From assembly GCF_041296385.1 (NCBI RefSeq), contig NW_027183804.1:2480001-2544000 (forward strand): a stretch of 64,000 bases of DNA, written 5' to 3'. The stretch is from Aphelocoma coerulescens (lineage: Eukaryota > Chordata > Aves > Passeriformes > Corvidae). The notes under the pieces are model-generated. The model searched no databases. It had not been told where the DNA came from and saw only the letters and a list, made by a program, of their open reading frames with translations. Every line of letters starts with the position of its first letter. The first letter of the stretch is position 1. Below are positions 45,303 to 56,639 of this stretch, piece by piece. The position numbers and the translations under genes are program-made.

Positions 45303-46055
45303 TGGCCGGGGCCGCCTGCGGTGTCCGATCCCCGGCAGCAGCGGGGAGGCCTCGGGCAGCGGCGGCGGGCGGGGCCCTTTGGAGCCGCCCCGAGGGCTCG
45401 GTGCCGCCCCGGGCCCCTGAAGGAGCCGCTCGGCGGGACGGGCGAGCTGGGAACGAGAGAAAACCGCGATAAAAGAAGAAAATCCGATCAAAGAGCCGCA
45501 CCGAGGGGCGTCTCCGCCGGCCCGTGGCACCCAGAAACCCCGGAAAATCGCTCCCGTGCACTAAAGAACCTTTCCGTGCGCAGCCAGGGGCGCAGAGGGG
45601 GGATCCTTATGAAGCCCCCTCCCCTCAGTCCCTCCTGGGCACGGCCGGGCATTAGCGCAGCTCCCGGGGCTGTGTCCCGGCACCGGCTGCTGCCACAGGG
45701 CACGGGGCTGCCGCGCTCGGGCATTAAACGCGACAGATTTGGGGAGCAGGGACAGCCACAGAAAGCCTCGGGGAGCCCTCGGGAGCCTGGAGCTGCACGA
45801 GGGCCACAAAGGATGCCCTGGACACAGCGATGGCCCCAGCAGCGGCTCTGCCCCCCAGCACGGGGCTGTGTCCCAGACCCCCTGCTCCAGCCCGAGGTTT
45901 GGGGGCGGCAGCGGAGCTGCTGGACGGAGGACGGCTGGAGGAGCAGGAGCGGGAGGAAGAGGAGGGATAAAGGGGGAGGGGCGGGAGGAAGAGGCGGGCC
46001 AGAGCGGGCAGGAAGAGGAGCCTCCATGTGCATCCATCGCTCTCTGTGTCCGCAG

Positions 46056-46093
46056 CTCTCGGCCTCGGGAACACCGCTCCCCCCATCCCGCAG
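46056..46093 (+). other. 38-nt candidate leader exon (unit 4)
   Basis: Bounded by CCGCAG and GTGACC on the plus strand; conserved at 4508-4545 and 34503-34540. Pyrimidine content before it is poor, so the acceptor is only moderate. Confidence 0.4.
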
Positions 46094-46900
46094 GTGACCG
46101 GGGAGGGGCAGCTCGCCCCAAATATCTTGGGCAGTGCCTGGGGTTGTTTCGGGAGAGGGGATTTTGGAGCTTGGAGGACTCCAGCACCGAGCCCCAAATA
46201 TCTTTGTTAGTTCCTGGGGAAGGGGGGTTTGGTGGGGCGGGGGGGAGGCGGATGTTTGGATCTTGCAGGGCTCCGAATGTGAGTCGCAAATGCCCCTTGG
46301 GGGATATTGGGGAGCCCCCGGCACGCGGGGTTTTGGGGGTCCCGGTGGCGGCTGCCGGGAGAAATGGGATGGGGCGGGATGGGGCCCGGGAAGGGTGGGA
46401 TGTGGATTGGGGTGTGGGATGAAGTGTGGCGGAGGGGGATGGGCGGGATGGGGCCTGGGAATGGGCAGGCGAAGGTTGGGGATGATGAGGCCGGGGGGAC
46501 CCCAGTCCTCAGGGGCCTGCGGGGTATCCGCCAGCTCCGAGGGAGTTTTGGGGCACCCCTAATCCTGAGGGGGCGGTGCTGGCAGCGGGGGACACGTGGC
46601 TCCGGCACCTCTGGCCCCAGCTGAGCCCCCCCCGCCCCCAGCGCCCCCCGGAGCGGAATTTGGGGAGGGGGAGGTGGGGGCGGCCAGGCCGGGCCCCCCC
46701 GCGCTGTCCCGGCGGGGGCCGAGTGCGGGCGGGAGCCCCGCGGGGCCCGGCCCTGCCCGGGCACGGCTGATGCCGCCCGCCCGCGCTCCGCACTGGTCCG
46801 GACTGGTGCTCCCAGTGCCGTGCGGGGCGGGGCCGCTCTGGGGACCCCCCAGGGCACAGCGCGGCTGCTTTGGGGCTGTCGGCAGCGCCCGGCGCTGGGC

Positions 46901-46978
46901 ATGGGGCGTGTGGGGGCAGCTGGGGCCGCACTGGTGGCACTGGTGGTGCTGGGAGCCCCCCCGGGCGCGGGGGGAGCG
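46901..46978 (+). pseudogene. MHC class II beta-like signal-peptide exon (unit 4)
   Basis: ATG at 46901, leader MGRVGAAGAALVALVVLG then APPGAGGA, donor GTGAGAAGG at 46979. The exon is intact. Instead of a beta-1 exon, the 40-nt leader exon (47563-47602) and the ZNF exons follow on the same strand. It could act as a 5' exon of a spliced transcript that reaches the ZNF or the TM exon; that needs RNA evidence. Confidence 0.65.
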
Positions 46979-47562
46979 GTGAGAAGGGGGGCGGGTCTGG
47001 GACCCCAAATGGAGCGAAATGGGGAATGGAACCCCCAAAGTGAGCAGGAGGGGCCTGGAACCCACAAAACCAAGGCCGGGGGAGGGGAGGTGGGGATTGG
47101 GGATGGGGAAGGTACAGAAGGAGGTGGGGGGGAAGAGGGGGCTGGGACCCCCAAAGAAAGCGGGATGGGACACCCAAATTGAGCTGGAATGGGGCTGTGG
47201 ATTGGGGGAACGCTGAGAAAGGGGAGGAGAGGGGAGGGAAAGGTGGGGTTGGGACAGCAGAAGAGCGGTTCCATGGGGGTGCAGCCCTATCCCCCAGCAC
47301 CTGAGCCCTGGAGCGATTCCCTGGGGCTCTGGGGAAGGGAGGGATCCGCACTGGGGGGGTCCCCAACCCCCCTGTCCATCCCTGGGGCTGATCGGGGGCT
47401 CCCCCCACACAGCAGCCGGTGCTGCGGCAGCCGTGGGGCAGAGGGGGTGGGAAAGGGGGGGCAGGGTGGGAGTGGAGGAGGAGCGGGAGGAAGAGGAGGG
47501 AGAGAGGAGGAGGAGGAGCTGGAGAACCACGAGGTTCCACCACCCGCCCACTGTGTCCGCAG

Positions 47563-47602
47563 CACCCCCAGCCCCGGTAGCATCTTCCCCCCCATCCTGC
47601 AG
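47563..47602 (+). other. 40-nt candidate leader exon (unit 4)
   Basis: Acceptor CCGCAG, donor GTGAGC, matching 2985-3024 and 32989-33027. Too short and too poor in signal to be sure it is an exon. Confidence 0.4.
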
Positions 47603-48421
47603 GTGAGCGGGGAGGGGGAGCTCACCCCAAATCTATCGGGGGGTCACCAGGAGGGTTTTTTTTGGAGGGGTGTTTGGAGCTTGCTGATTCTGGAATCGAG
47701 CCCCAGATGTCCTTGCATGTCCCTGGGAGGGATTTTTTGGGCCAGATGGGACATGTGGATCTTGCAGGACTCCAAAGCTGAGCCATAATTGCCCCTTGGG
47801 GGTCTTGGGGGGTCCATGTGAGGATCACCCGGTCCTGGCGGGGTTGGACATTGGCTTTGGGGATCCCCAGGAGAGCTGGGGGCTGGAACACGGGACCCCT
47901 GGAGTGTGGAGAGCAGAGAGGGACGATACCAGAGCTGGGGGACCCCCAAGATCCTGGAAAGGTGCGGGGGCCTGGAGATGAGGTGGGGTTGGGACCTCTC
48001 AGCCCTAAAAGGGGCGGTGAGGAGAGGGGGGAGCCCCAAGTGCCTGGAGTGGAGGGAGGCTGAAGAGGGGACCCTGGGACCTCTGGAAGCCGAAGCAAAA
48101 TCAGGAAAAAAGGGACCTGTGAGACCCCCAAAACCCCCCAGCATCCCTAAGCAGGACCCCGGAGAGGGGGATCCCCAGGACCCCCGGGACCCCCAGCAGC
48201 CCTGACAAGGGGGACCCCCAGAACCCCAAAGTGAGGAGACTGGAAAGGGGGGACTCCTGGAGGCTGTTTTTGGAGTCACTCTTGATTTTTTGTTGGTTTT
48301 ATGGATACCAGGTACCCGGTGACTTCTAGAGGTGGACTTGGGCAGGAGGAAGCCCCAACCCAACACACTCATCACTTGTTTCTCCCCAAACCAGGATTTC
48401 CCATTCCCAACCCTTGGCCAG

Positions 48422-49331
48422 ATGCAGGAGGAGGCTGCGAGGAAGAGGAAGATGCCCCAGGACTCCCAGGCAGGTGAGGTTCAGGAAGTCAGTGCCCCTT
48501 TCCCCTCTCTCCTGCTCCATCTCCCAGCCCAGCATCGCCCCCGGCTGCAGGACAACCCCGCTGCCGACGCCGTCCTGCCGGGGACGGACTGGGGGGATCT
48601 CCTTCCCCTTCCCTGTGGCACGGAGGCAAATCCCATCCTCTCCTTGTCCTTCCTCCCCAGACAAGGAGCTGAGGACGGAGCCCAGGGAGGACAAATCCCC
48701 ACGGCAGAACCTGGTGGAAGAGGCCGTTTTGAGCGGCTCCACGGCGCAGGAATCAAACAGGGAGGAAAAGCCCCGGAGATCCCGCAGGAGGAGGGGCTGC
48801 AAACACAGCCCAGGGTGCTCTGAGGAGGAAAGACCCACCCTGTGCCGGGAAGGCGGCCGGAGATGCAGCCAGAGGTCCGAGCTGGTGGTTCATGAGCAGC
48901 TTCACAATGGGGAGAAGCCCCACAAGTGTGGGGGATGTGGGAGGAGCTTCAGGTGGAGCTCCAACCTGATCCGCCACCAGATGATCCACACTGGGGAGAG
49001 GCCCTATGAGTGTGGGGAATGTGGGAAGAGCTTCAGACAGGGCTCCAACCTGATCGTCCACCAGAGGATCCACACCGGGGAGAGGCCCTACGAGTGTTCC
49101 AAGTGTGGGAAGAGGTTTCAGACCAGCTCCACTCTCCTCCGGCACCAGCGGATTCACACGGATGAGAGGCCCTTCTGCTGCCCCGACTGCAGGAAGGGCT
49201 TCAGGTACAACTCCACCCTCGTCACCCACCGGCGCATCCACACTGGGGAGAGGCCCTACGAGTGTCCCCAGTGTGGGAAGAGCTTCTCCACGAGCTCTAA
49301 CTTGTCCCAACATGAACGGAGACACCGCTAA
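48422..49331 (+). CDS. C2H2 zinc-finger protein, 5 fingers (unit 4)
   Basis: Exons 48422-48473 (ATG at 48422, donor GTGAGG) and 48661-49331 (acceptor CCCCAG, TAA), 240 residues. N-terminus [20 protein letters not shown], so Q replaces the usual E at residue 2 and A replaces V at 5. Basic patch [10 protein letters not shown]. Five C2H2 fingers with all ligands. Finger 1 (RWSSNLIRH) and finger 5 (STSSNLSQH) differ from other copies at helix contact positions. The exon probably begins earlier, after CCAAACCAG at about 48394. A decayed finger follows the stop (49332-49415). This is the only ZNF copy on the plus strand, inside the inverted arm. Confidence 0.87.
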
Positions 49332-49419
49332 GGGAAGCCCTGTGAGTGCCCCGACTGCGGGAAGAGCTTTGTCCTCTGCTCCAGCTCCATCCCCCATCAG
49401 AGGAGCCACGTTTGGCAGA

Positions 49420-49774
49420 GCCCTGGTGACCCACATTCCCTGTGATCCATGTTGGGAAGACCCCTGGCTGGTGCTCTCCACGTTCTCCTGGATCCCTGTA
49501 GGCACCTGGGTGAACGCAGGGGCAGGAACATCCATCGGGACTCAGATCAACATTGGAAATTCATTGGGAAGAGCTGATTTTTTACCTTTACACCCTAAAA
49601 TTTTCATCTGCTCTGTCCAATTGTTTCTTCTGGTGGTATCAAGCAACCCTGGATGATCTTGGAGATCTTCTGCAGCCTAAGTAATTTCTGTGTTAATCCT
49701 ACTGGAGCAACCAAAATTGGAGTAAAAATAAAGAAATTAAACAAAGAGATCTAAAGCGGCAGCATTTTACGGGA
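49420..49774. other. 3' flank of ZNF unit 4
   Basis: Mirrors the flanks at 660-990 and 30920-31240. AATAAA at about 49727 on the plus strand (AAAATAAAGAAATT) could be the ZNF polyadenylation signal; the same AATAAA-type sequence exists, reversed, in units 1 and 3. Confidence 0.5.
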
Positions 49775-50646
49775 TGTTGGGGTTTTAGTTTAGTCCTAGT
49801 TTTTTTTTCCTGTTAAAGGAATTTTTTCCCATATGCATGTTCCTAGGGGACAAATGGCCATACATAAGAGAAGACAAAAGACCTGGCTGATCTTTTGTTT
49901 TCAGCTGATGTGGGGTCAGTTTGCTCTCATCGTCTGCAGAGAGAAGCTGCAGAGAAAGGAGCTGCTGTTTCTTCTTCTTCCGCCGTTTTTCTTTTCTGCT
50001 GGAAACGACGCAGGGATCCCAAAGCTGTTTTTTATCCTGCCCCGCTGCTGCTTCGAGCCTTCGCTACGCTGTAGCCGTGCTTGCCTTACCTGCCTGACCT
50101 CCAGGGGGGGTTCCCCGTTTGGATACATCTCATCTGCCCTCTGGGGTCTGTGCTCGTCCCTGCCGCTCCAGCCCGCCGTTCCAGCCTGCTGTTCCCGAGG
50201 GTCCGGCCGGACACCGGGATCGGCTGCCCAGGGGTTTGTGAAGCCTTTGTTCCATCCCTTCCCGGGATCCCAGGGCACCGGTGCCGCGTGCTCCCCGAGC
50301 TCGCTCCGGAGCGCCCCCTGCAGCCACGGGGGAACCATCGCACCTGCCCTGCTCACCGGGAGCCGCCAGCGCCCCTGCCGGCTGCGAGCGGAACTGCACC
50401 CGAGGGGAAATAGCCTGACAGCCGAGACGGCTGGGACTGGGTTTGTGTTTGCTGTTACTGCCAGAGTTGTTGTTGTTTTGTTGGACTGGTTATATATATA
50501 AAGAACTGTTTTTCCTATTTCCCACATCTTCGCCTAAAGGCCCTTGATTTCAAAATTATAATAACTCAGGGAAAGGGGTTATATCTGCCACTTCAATGGA
50601 GGCTTCTGCCTTCCTTAGCAGACACCTGTCTTTCAAAAACAAGACA
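49775..50646 (+). mobile_element. LTR inserted in the right arm only
   Basis: Starts TGTTGGGGTTTTAG and ends AAACAAGACA, about 872 bp, with a TATATATATAAAG box near 50490. It interrupts sequence that is continuous in units 1-3 (between CATTTTAC and AATTTGGGGGTG). Flanking bases CGGGA and CCGTA do not form a clear duplication. The truncated relative lies at 8162-8905. Confidence 0.75.
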
Positions 50647-51260
50647 CCGTAATTTGGGGGTGAATTTGGGGTTCAGGGGAATATTCGGGAGGATCTGAGT
50701 GTTGTGGGGCTGCAAAGCCAGGCAGACTGGGGCCACAATCTCACAATTGTGCTGGTAGAACGTGTCCACCTGAGCCCGTCTGTTCTTCAGGAATTCTGGT
50801 TGTCTGTCCCAGTCCCTGGCCTGGGTCTCCCCCTTTGGGGTGTGACCTCCAAAGTGCCCAAATCACTGCTGAAGTGCCTGAGCTGCTCAGGGCTGTGGAT
50901 GTTCCTGTCCCCCAGCCTGTCCTGGTCGGTGCCATGGGGGGTGGGAGGGAGTCTGGGGGCTCCTTGGGGGACTGGGAGGGGCTTTTGTGGCTCTTGAGGG
51001 CATTTGTAGTGATTGGAGGGGCCTTTTGGGGTGGTCTCTGAGAGAGTTTTGGTGATCCTGGCTGGGCCGTGTGTCTTGGAGAGAATTTTGTGGTTCTTGG
51101 GGTCATTTATGATGCAGGGAGTGGTTGTGGAGGTTCCTGGCCAGGAGCTGTGGGGCAGTTGGAGGTGTCCGGGAGTGGCTGTGGGGCTGGGAGGGGCTTT
51201 TAGGGCAGTTGTGACCTCTCCCCCAGACCCCAAAGCTGCCAATAGACCCCACACCCCAAG
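50647..51260. other. Inter-exon stretch before the TM-like exon (unit 4)
   Basis: Mirror of 48-640. No conserved frame. Confidence 0.5.
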
Positions 51261-51320
51261 ATGCTGCTGGGGATCGGGGGTTCCATGTTGGGGTTCATCC
51301 TCCTGGCACTGCAGGAGAAG
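51261..51320 (+). pseudogene. MHC class II beta-like transmembrane exon (unit 4)
   Basis: Open 60-nt exon encoding MLLGIGGSMLGFILLALQEK, acceptor CCCAAG, donor GTGAGG. Of the unit copies this one best keeps a membrane-helix pattern (GIGGSMLGFILLAL), but the canonical LGLxxxL end is replaced by QEK. It lies 1.9 kb after the ZNF stop on the same strand. Confidence 0.6.
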
Positions 51321-51759
51321 GTGAGGGGGGTCCCCAGGGGCCGTGTGTCCCCTCAGAGCATGTGTGACCCCCCCATCCCGGTGTCACCCCTCTTTTCCCT
51401 GCCCACAGGGCTCCTGCCCCAGCCCCTGTTGCCCTGGGAGGGAATTTGGGGAGGGGGCAGAGGGGGTGCGCAGCCCCCGCCGGGGGATGACCCCGGCCCA
51501 GCGCCCTTCGTTCAGCACCGAGCTGGGCTTGGGGCCGCAGGAGGAAGAGGCCGATGGGAAGCAGATCCTGCAGGGGGGACAGGGCTTGGGCTCAGGGCAA
51601 GGTCCTGCCCTGCACACCTGGCTCAGGTGTGAGCCTGCCCCGGGAAGGGAGCGGGACATTCCCATCCCCACGGATCAGGGCTGGGAGCAGCGCTGGGAGC
51701 ACGGACATGGAAATCCTGGGAGCCACTGGGACCGCACTGGGGGGTGAATGATCCCCCCC
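51321..51759 (+). other. 3' tail of the MHC/ZNF unit (unit 4)
   Basis: A possible cytoplasmic exon starts after CCCACAG near 51409. The RRGMTPAQRPSF frame is open to a TGA at 51747 and is the same in units 2-4. Could be 3' UTR. Confidence 0.4.
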
Positions 51760-53280
51760 AGCACCTTTCCAGGCCGCCCTGCGACCTGAGAAATGCTCGC
51801 TGGGCCTCGGCCTTGGCCAAGAGCCCCCGGGCTCAGCTGGTCTGAGCTCAGGCGCTGCCGGCTCCCGCAGCCCGCCCAGGGCCGCCCTGCCCGTGCCGGG
51901 GCTGTGCTGGAATTCTCTGCTGCTGCTGGGCCACTCGGGGGCTCTGGCCCCGCAGGAAAGGTGACCCTGAGCCAGGAGCTTTCCTTGGCCGCAGCAAAGC
52001 CTCGGCACGGAAAGACCTTCCCAGCGCTGTGCCCTGGGCCGGGAGGGATTGTGCCACCAGAGCTGTCCCTCCATTTCTTCTGCCAGGCAGCTTTAGCACA
52101 GGAAAAGTGGAGAAGCCAGAGCTGCCTCTCAGCTTTCCGCAGCCCTCCAGAGGAATCCTGTGTGGGAAGCAGCCTGGGAACAGGGTTTCTGTGCCAGGGC
52201 AGGGGAATTCAGAGCCCTTTCCTCCCCCGTGGGCCCAGGCTCTGGCCCTTGCCCTTTGCAATGGCCCTGCAGCTGCCAGAGGGGCCTTTTTGGCTCAGCT
52301 GAGAGCAGTCCTGCTGCAAGGCTGTCCTCGAGCTGCTTGGGCTGCACATGTGCCCAGGGAATGCTCATTGCTTGCAGTCTCAGGCGCTGTGGGTGTGCAG
52401 GTGTAACTACTGCAGGAGGGAACAGCTCTGCTGGGGGCAGTTCTTGCAAGGTGCTGGCCCTGGCTCGGGGCTGGGCCGGGGCCAGCGGCAGAAAATCAAC
52501 TTGCAGCTCGGGCCCCGCAGCAGGGAGGAGCAGCAATTGCTGGGGGAGAGAGACTCTTGCCAAGGGCCTGCGGGGCCGGGCCCCAGGGAACGGCTTCCCG
52601 CTGCCCGAGGGCAGGCTGAGATGGGATGTGGGGCAGCAATGGTTCCCTGGCAGGGCGCTCAGGGCCTGGCACAGGCTGGCCCCAGAAGCTGCGGCTGCCC
52701 CCGCATCCCTGCAAGTGTCCCAGGCCGGCTCGGCCATTGGGGCTTCCTGCCCAGGAGGGCTGGGCTGGGCTGGGGCTGCTGAGGGCGGGATGGGCTCTGG
52801 CTGAGCCAGCTGAAGGCTGCGCATGATGAGGCCGGGGGGACCCCGTTGCTGAGTGGGTTCTGGGGTATCCCCCATTCCTGAAGGGATTTCAGGGTATGTC
52901 CCGTTCCTGAGGCAGTTTTGGGGTCCCCCCAATGCTTCGGGAGGGGTTCTGAGAGGGGGGCTCTGGTACTTGGAAGGGGGACCTATTGTCAGAGATGCAG
53001 GGAGCCCATTTTGGGAAGGATGCTGCTGTTTCTGGCAATGTTGAGAGGTTCTGAATGGGCTTTGGGGCCCTGGCTGTCATTTTGGGACTTGCGGTGAGCC
53101 CATGGGCACAGCAAGGGCTGAGGAGAGGTTCCAAGCTCCCATTTGGGATGGAGGGATTGAGCGGGGGCCTCCAATAAACTCAATGCCAGCCCCAATGTGT
53201 CGATGGCAGCCCCAAATGGCTCGATCCGTCAGCCCCAAGGCCCGGCTGTGGGGAGTCAGGAGCCACAGAAGGGAAATTGG
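51760..53280. other. Mirror of 27880-29860, no gene assigned
   Basis: GC-rich with many overlapping frames, none with a recognisable domain. Lacks the roughly 430 bp found at 28715-29145. Confidence 0.45.
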
Positions 53281-53292
53281 TGTCCAGGAGGG

Positions 53293-53402
53293 GTGGGATG
53301 GGATGGGATGGGATGGGATGGGATGGGATGGGATGGGATGGGATGGGATGGGATGGGATGGGATGGGATGGGATGGGATGGGATGGGATGGGATGGGATG
53401 GG
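53293..53402. repeat. (GGGAT)n microsatellite
   Basis: About 22 pentamers, the inverted partner of 27766-27873. Confidence 0.95.
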
Positions 53403-53667
53403 GTGGTTTGGGCACTTGGAGTGGGGCACTCCAGGGAAGAAAACCAGGATCTGCTTCTGGGGAGGATCCTTCTGTTTTTTGACATATTTGGGGCCTCTAA
53501 GTGGCTTCTGGGAGGTTGCAGTGAATTTGGGGAAGGTGCCGTAAACGCCCCGCAATTTGTGGGACTGAGGCGAAGTCCCCACATTTTGGGAGGGTGAGGG
53601 GACCCCAATTGGGAGGGGATCCTGCTGCTTTGCACCCCTTCAATGGGGTGAGAAGTGGTTTGTGAGG

Positions 53668-53781
53668 GAAGGAAGGAAGGAAGGAAGGAAGGAAGGAAGG
53701 AAGGAAGGAAGGAAGGAAGGAAGGAAGGAAGGAAGGAAGGAAGGAAGGAAGGAAGGAAGGAAGGAAGGAAGGAAGGAAGGA
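53668..53781. repeat. (GGAA)n microsatellite
   Basis: Pure tetramer array, one tenth the length of its mirrored partner at 26376-27490. Confidence 0.95.
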
Positions 53782-54302
53782 AAACAGTGTAAGTTCTGAA
53801 TGAAAAAAAAAAGGTAAATAACTGAGTTCTCTTTTCAAAAATATCAATTCCCTCTGAATCCAAAGTTGCAGAAGACTTTTCACTCCACATTTGGGTTTTG
53901 TTTTTATTTCTCATACTTATTCTGGTTCTTTTCTTTCTTCTCTTGTTTTTAATAGAAAACACCTGCTAGGAAAGGAATGCAGAGCCAAATGAGACCCATT
54001 TCTGGCAGGTACTGAAAGTGTGGGCTCCTGGTCTGGTTCCTTTTGTGTGGATCCCTCATCTCTGTGGCACGGGGGGAATAGCAGTGCTGGGAGCCAGCAG
54101 CGGGCTCAGGAGCATCCCGCTCTGGCAGCTCTGAGCAGGTGGCACATGTCCTGCTCTCCTGCTGCCCTCCAAAGCACAGAATGCATGGGCAAGTTTAGGC
54201 CCAGCTCTGGGCACAGCCAGCATGGCCTGGGCACGGGAACGGGGGGCAAAGCGGGCGGGATCCTTCTACAGCTGCCTGGTGGTTTCTGGTTTCTGTGCCC
54301 AG

Positions 54303-54409
54303 AGTGCCAGGATATTCTTAAGAGGTGCTTGTCCATGCAGCCCTTGGACAGGCCGTCCTTGGAAGAGCTCTTCAGTGCCCCTTGGCTGCAGGGTGTTCAT
54401 GTGCCCTAG
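54303..54409 (+). pseudogene. PIM-kinase last-exon remnant (right arm)
   Basis: Identical in protein to 25743-25849: ECQDILKRCLSMQPLDRPSL and EELFSAPWLQGVHVP, TAG at 54407. It precedes the catalytic-exon remnant (55260-55472), the reverse of the order in a gene. Confidence 0.8.
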
Positions 54410-54653
54410 AGGATGGCAGAGAGCCACGGGCACAGTGTGATCCAGGGGCCTGGCAGGTAACAGCCCCACACATCTCTTGGCAATCAGTGGCAAAGCAAAG
54501 CAGACGATTTTGTCCTGCCTGTAGCCCTGGGCAGGGAGCATCAGAAGGGAACACGCAGCTCTTGGGCTGCAGCTGAGCTGGAGGCCTGCTCTGGCAAGCA
54601 CTGGTGGCCACCATCCCCCCTGGTTTTGCTGGTCTGGTTCACTGATGGCTGGG

Positions 54654-55253
54654 TGTGGGAGTGTTTATGTTGGTTTAGTCCGGGCATCCCCCTAAGTTCT
54701 GTATGTTTGGTTTACCCCAGTTGGCGCCCTCCCTGTTTTATGTTAATCTCCCTATGTATCGGTTTTGTCTCCTCCCAGGGCCCTGTCTGTCACTCTGGCA
54801 CCCCTCCCAGGCTTCTAGAAAGTTCTAGCCAGGGGGCCAGGTGATTGGTCCTGGGATTGGAGCCCCTCCCTTACTTAGTTACTATTGACTCTTGTTAATG
54901 TCTGTTACCCTGTTAGCCCTACCCTTCCCTTCCCTGGTTGGTTCCTTTGTAACCCCTCCCTTGACCGCCACCCACCCATAAAATCCCCTGCACAGCCCTG
55001 GCTCGGTGCCTTAGAGCTGGGCTCCCCTGGATGGTGAGGACCTCCGCCTGGAGGTACAATAAAACCTTCTGGACTTAACCCTGCTCTAAGCCTGCCTCCT
55101 TTCCTCCGCCGCCTGCTTCGGTCCCTGGGGTCCTCCGGAAGGATCCACGAGCCAGACCTCCGGTCACTCCTAAACCGGAGGCTGGTCCCCGCAGCCTGCT
55201 GTGTCCAGAGCTGACCGGGCGTGGCTGGACCTACTCGTAGTGGACACAGAGGC
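54654..55253 (+). mobile_element. Solo LTR with perfect 6-bp TSD, between PIM remnants
   Basis: 600 bp, from TGTGGGAGTG to GAGGCA, flanked by GCTGGG at 54648-54653 and 55254-55259. CATAAAAT near 54978 and AATAAA at 55058-55063 set plus orientation. The paralogous sites in the left arm (about 25500) and right copy (about 62150) are empty, reading GGCTGGGGCCCTGGGCAG on the matching strand. A 6-bp duplication suits the ERVK class. Confidence 0.92.
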
Positions 55254-55259
55254 AGCTGG

Positions 55260-55472
55260 GCCCTGGGCAGAACCCTGAGAGCCTGGTGTGGCCCCAGGGA
55301 AAGAGAAGGAGCCCCTGGAGAAGCTGTAGCAGGTGGGGCTGCTGCTGCTGGAGACACCAAGGACGAGCTCAAGGACAACAACCTCTTCCTGGAGCTGGCC
55401 AGCGGCAGCTGAAGATGATGGCCTTTGATTCTGGCACCTTCTCCAAAGACACGCTCCACGGCCAGTGTGCAG
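55260..55472 (+). pseudogene. PIM-kinase catalytic exon remnant (right arm)
   Basis: Frame one gives KDELKDNNLFLELASG, frame two LKMMAFDSGTFSKDTLHG, then donor GTGAGT at 55473. Same lost catalytic motifs and frameshift as 25286-25490, so the damage predates the inverted duplication. Confidence 0.75.
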
Positions 55473-55590
55473 GTGAGTCCAGAGCCAGGGGGATGCTGCC
55501 AGAGCTGGGCATGGCACGGCCTGGCCGGGCACCAAAGGTTCCCCCTTTGCTGGGGCGGCTGCAGGGAATTCTTCAGCGGCTGCCAAGCTG

Positions 55591-56639
55591 CTTTTGGGCT
55601 CTGGGCAGCTGCTGAGGAGGTGGCTGTGCCATGGCTGGCTGCAGGCTGGGCACATGTCCTGCCCTCCTGCTCTGCTCCCAAAGGCAGCAATGCTGGGCAG
55701 CTTTGGGCCCAGCTCTGAGCACGGCCAGCACGGCCTGGGCACTGCGGGCGGCTGGGACAAGGCCATGAAATCCAACATCTGGCCTTGTTTGGGGCTGTAT
55801 GGTCAAAGTCAGCTCCCTTGGCTCCTCCTTGAGCCCTGGCCAGGCTTAGGAGGAAGCCAAGAGGAGGATGAAAGCAGCTGTTCCCGCACTAGAAGTGCTG
55901 TCAGTTTGTTTCTCCAGCACTGTCAAAGCTGGGCCCTCTCGCAGCGGGGTTGGAGCCTCAGCTGTGGCTGGAGGCAGCTGCAGGAATTCCCAGTGTCCGG
56001 GAGTGGCTCTGCAGTCCTTGGCTGGGACAGCTTCCCGCAGCTGATGGGTGGCTCTGTGCAAGCTCAGCAAGAACAAAACCATCTCTGTGTGAGCAACGCT
56101 GTGCTCAGCACAGAGCCAAACACAGCCCCAGAGAAAGGCCTGGCAAGGAAATTCCCTCTGCCCCAGCCCACAGCAGCACCCCATGGCCACCCACCATCAC
56201 CACGGCTCCACGGGTTCCTTTCCATGGCCCCGGCCCTGGCCTCAGGACCTTGGGCTGGTGGCCACGGCAGCCGCCTGTGGCCCAGGGCTCCGTGCCCGTG
56301 TCCATGGCAGCAGTGGCCGGCCACGGGCCCTGAGTGCAGGTGAGCGTGCCAATCCCCATGGCAGCGGGGCCAAGCGTTGGTGTCCGTGGCACCAAAGTGA
56401 GGAACGGGTCCCTGTGGCCGCTGCCGTGGCACCTGAGGGCATCAGCGAGTGTCAGTGCAATTGTAGCTGGCACCAGCCCCGGCACCGCTCTGTCCTGAGG
56501 GCTGCCATGGCAGCCGAGGGCAGCCACAGGTCTGCGGGCAAGTGGCCACGGACCCTGAGTGCAGCAATGGCTCCTGGGGGGGTTTCCAAGGGAACTGGAA
56601 CTGATGAGGGTTGCCATGGCATCTAACCCCTGGGATGTC
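55591..56639. other. Unique flank of the right arm with degenerate CCATGGCAGC repeats
   Basis: No gene supported. 55600-55760 resembles the PIM intron near 54120-54230. From about 56180 there are loose repeats of CCATGGCAGC and GGCCACGG. An open frame at 55594-56343 has no recognisable domain. Confidence 0.4.

Larger units (their letters stand above)
44950..55590. repeat. Right arm of the large inverted repeat
   Basis: Mirror of 25165-36000. Two LTRs were inserted here only (49775-50646 and 54654-55253). The promoter-side 50-bp array and about 600 bp around it are missing: TTTCTGGGTGCCACGGGCCG at about 45540-45520 (minus) joins sequences that lie far apart in unit 3. Confidence 0.85.
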
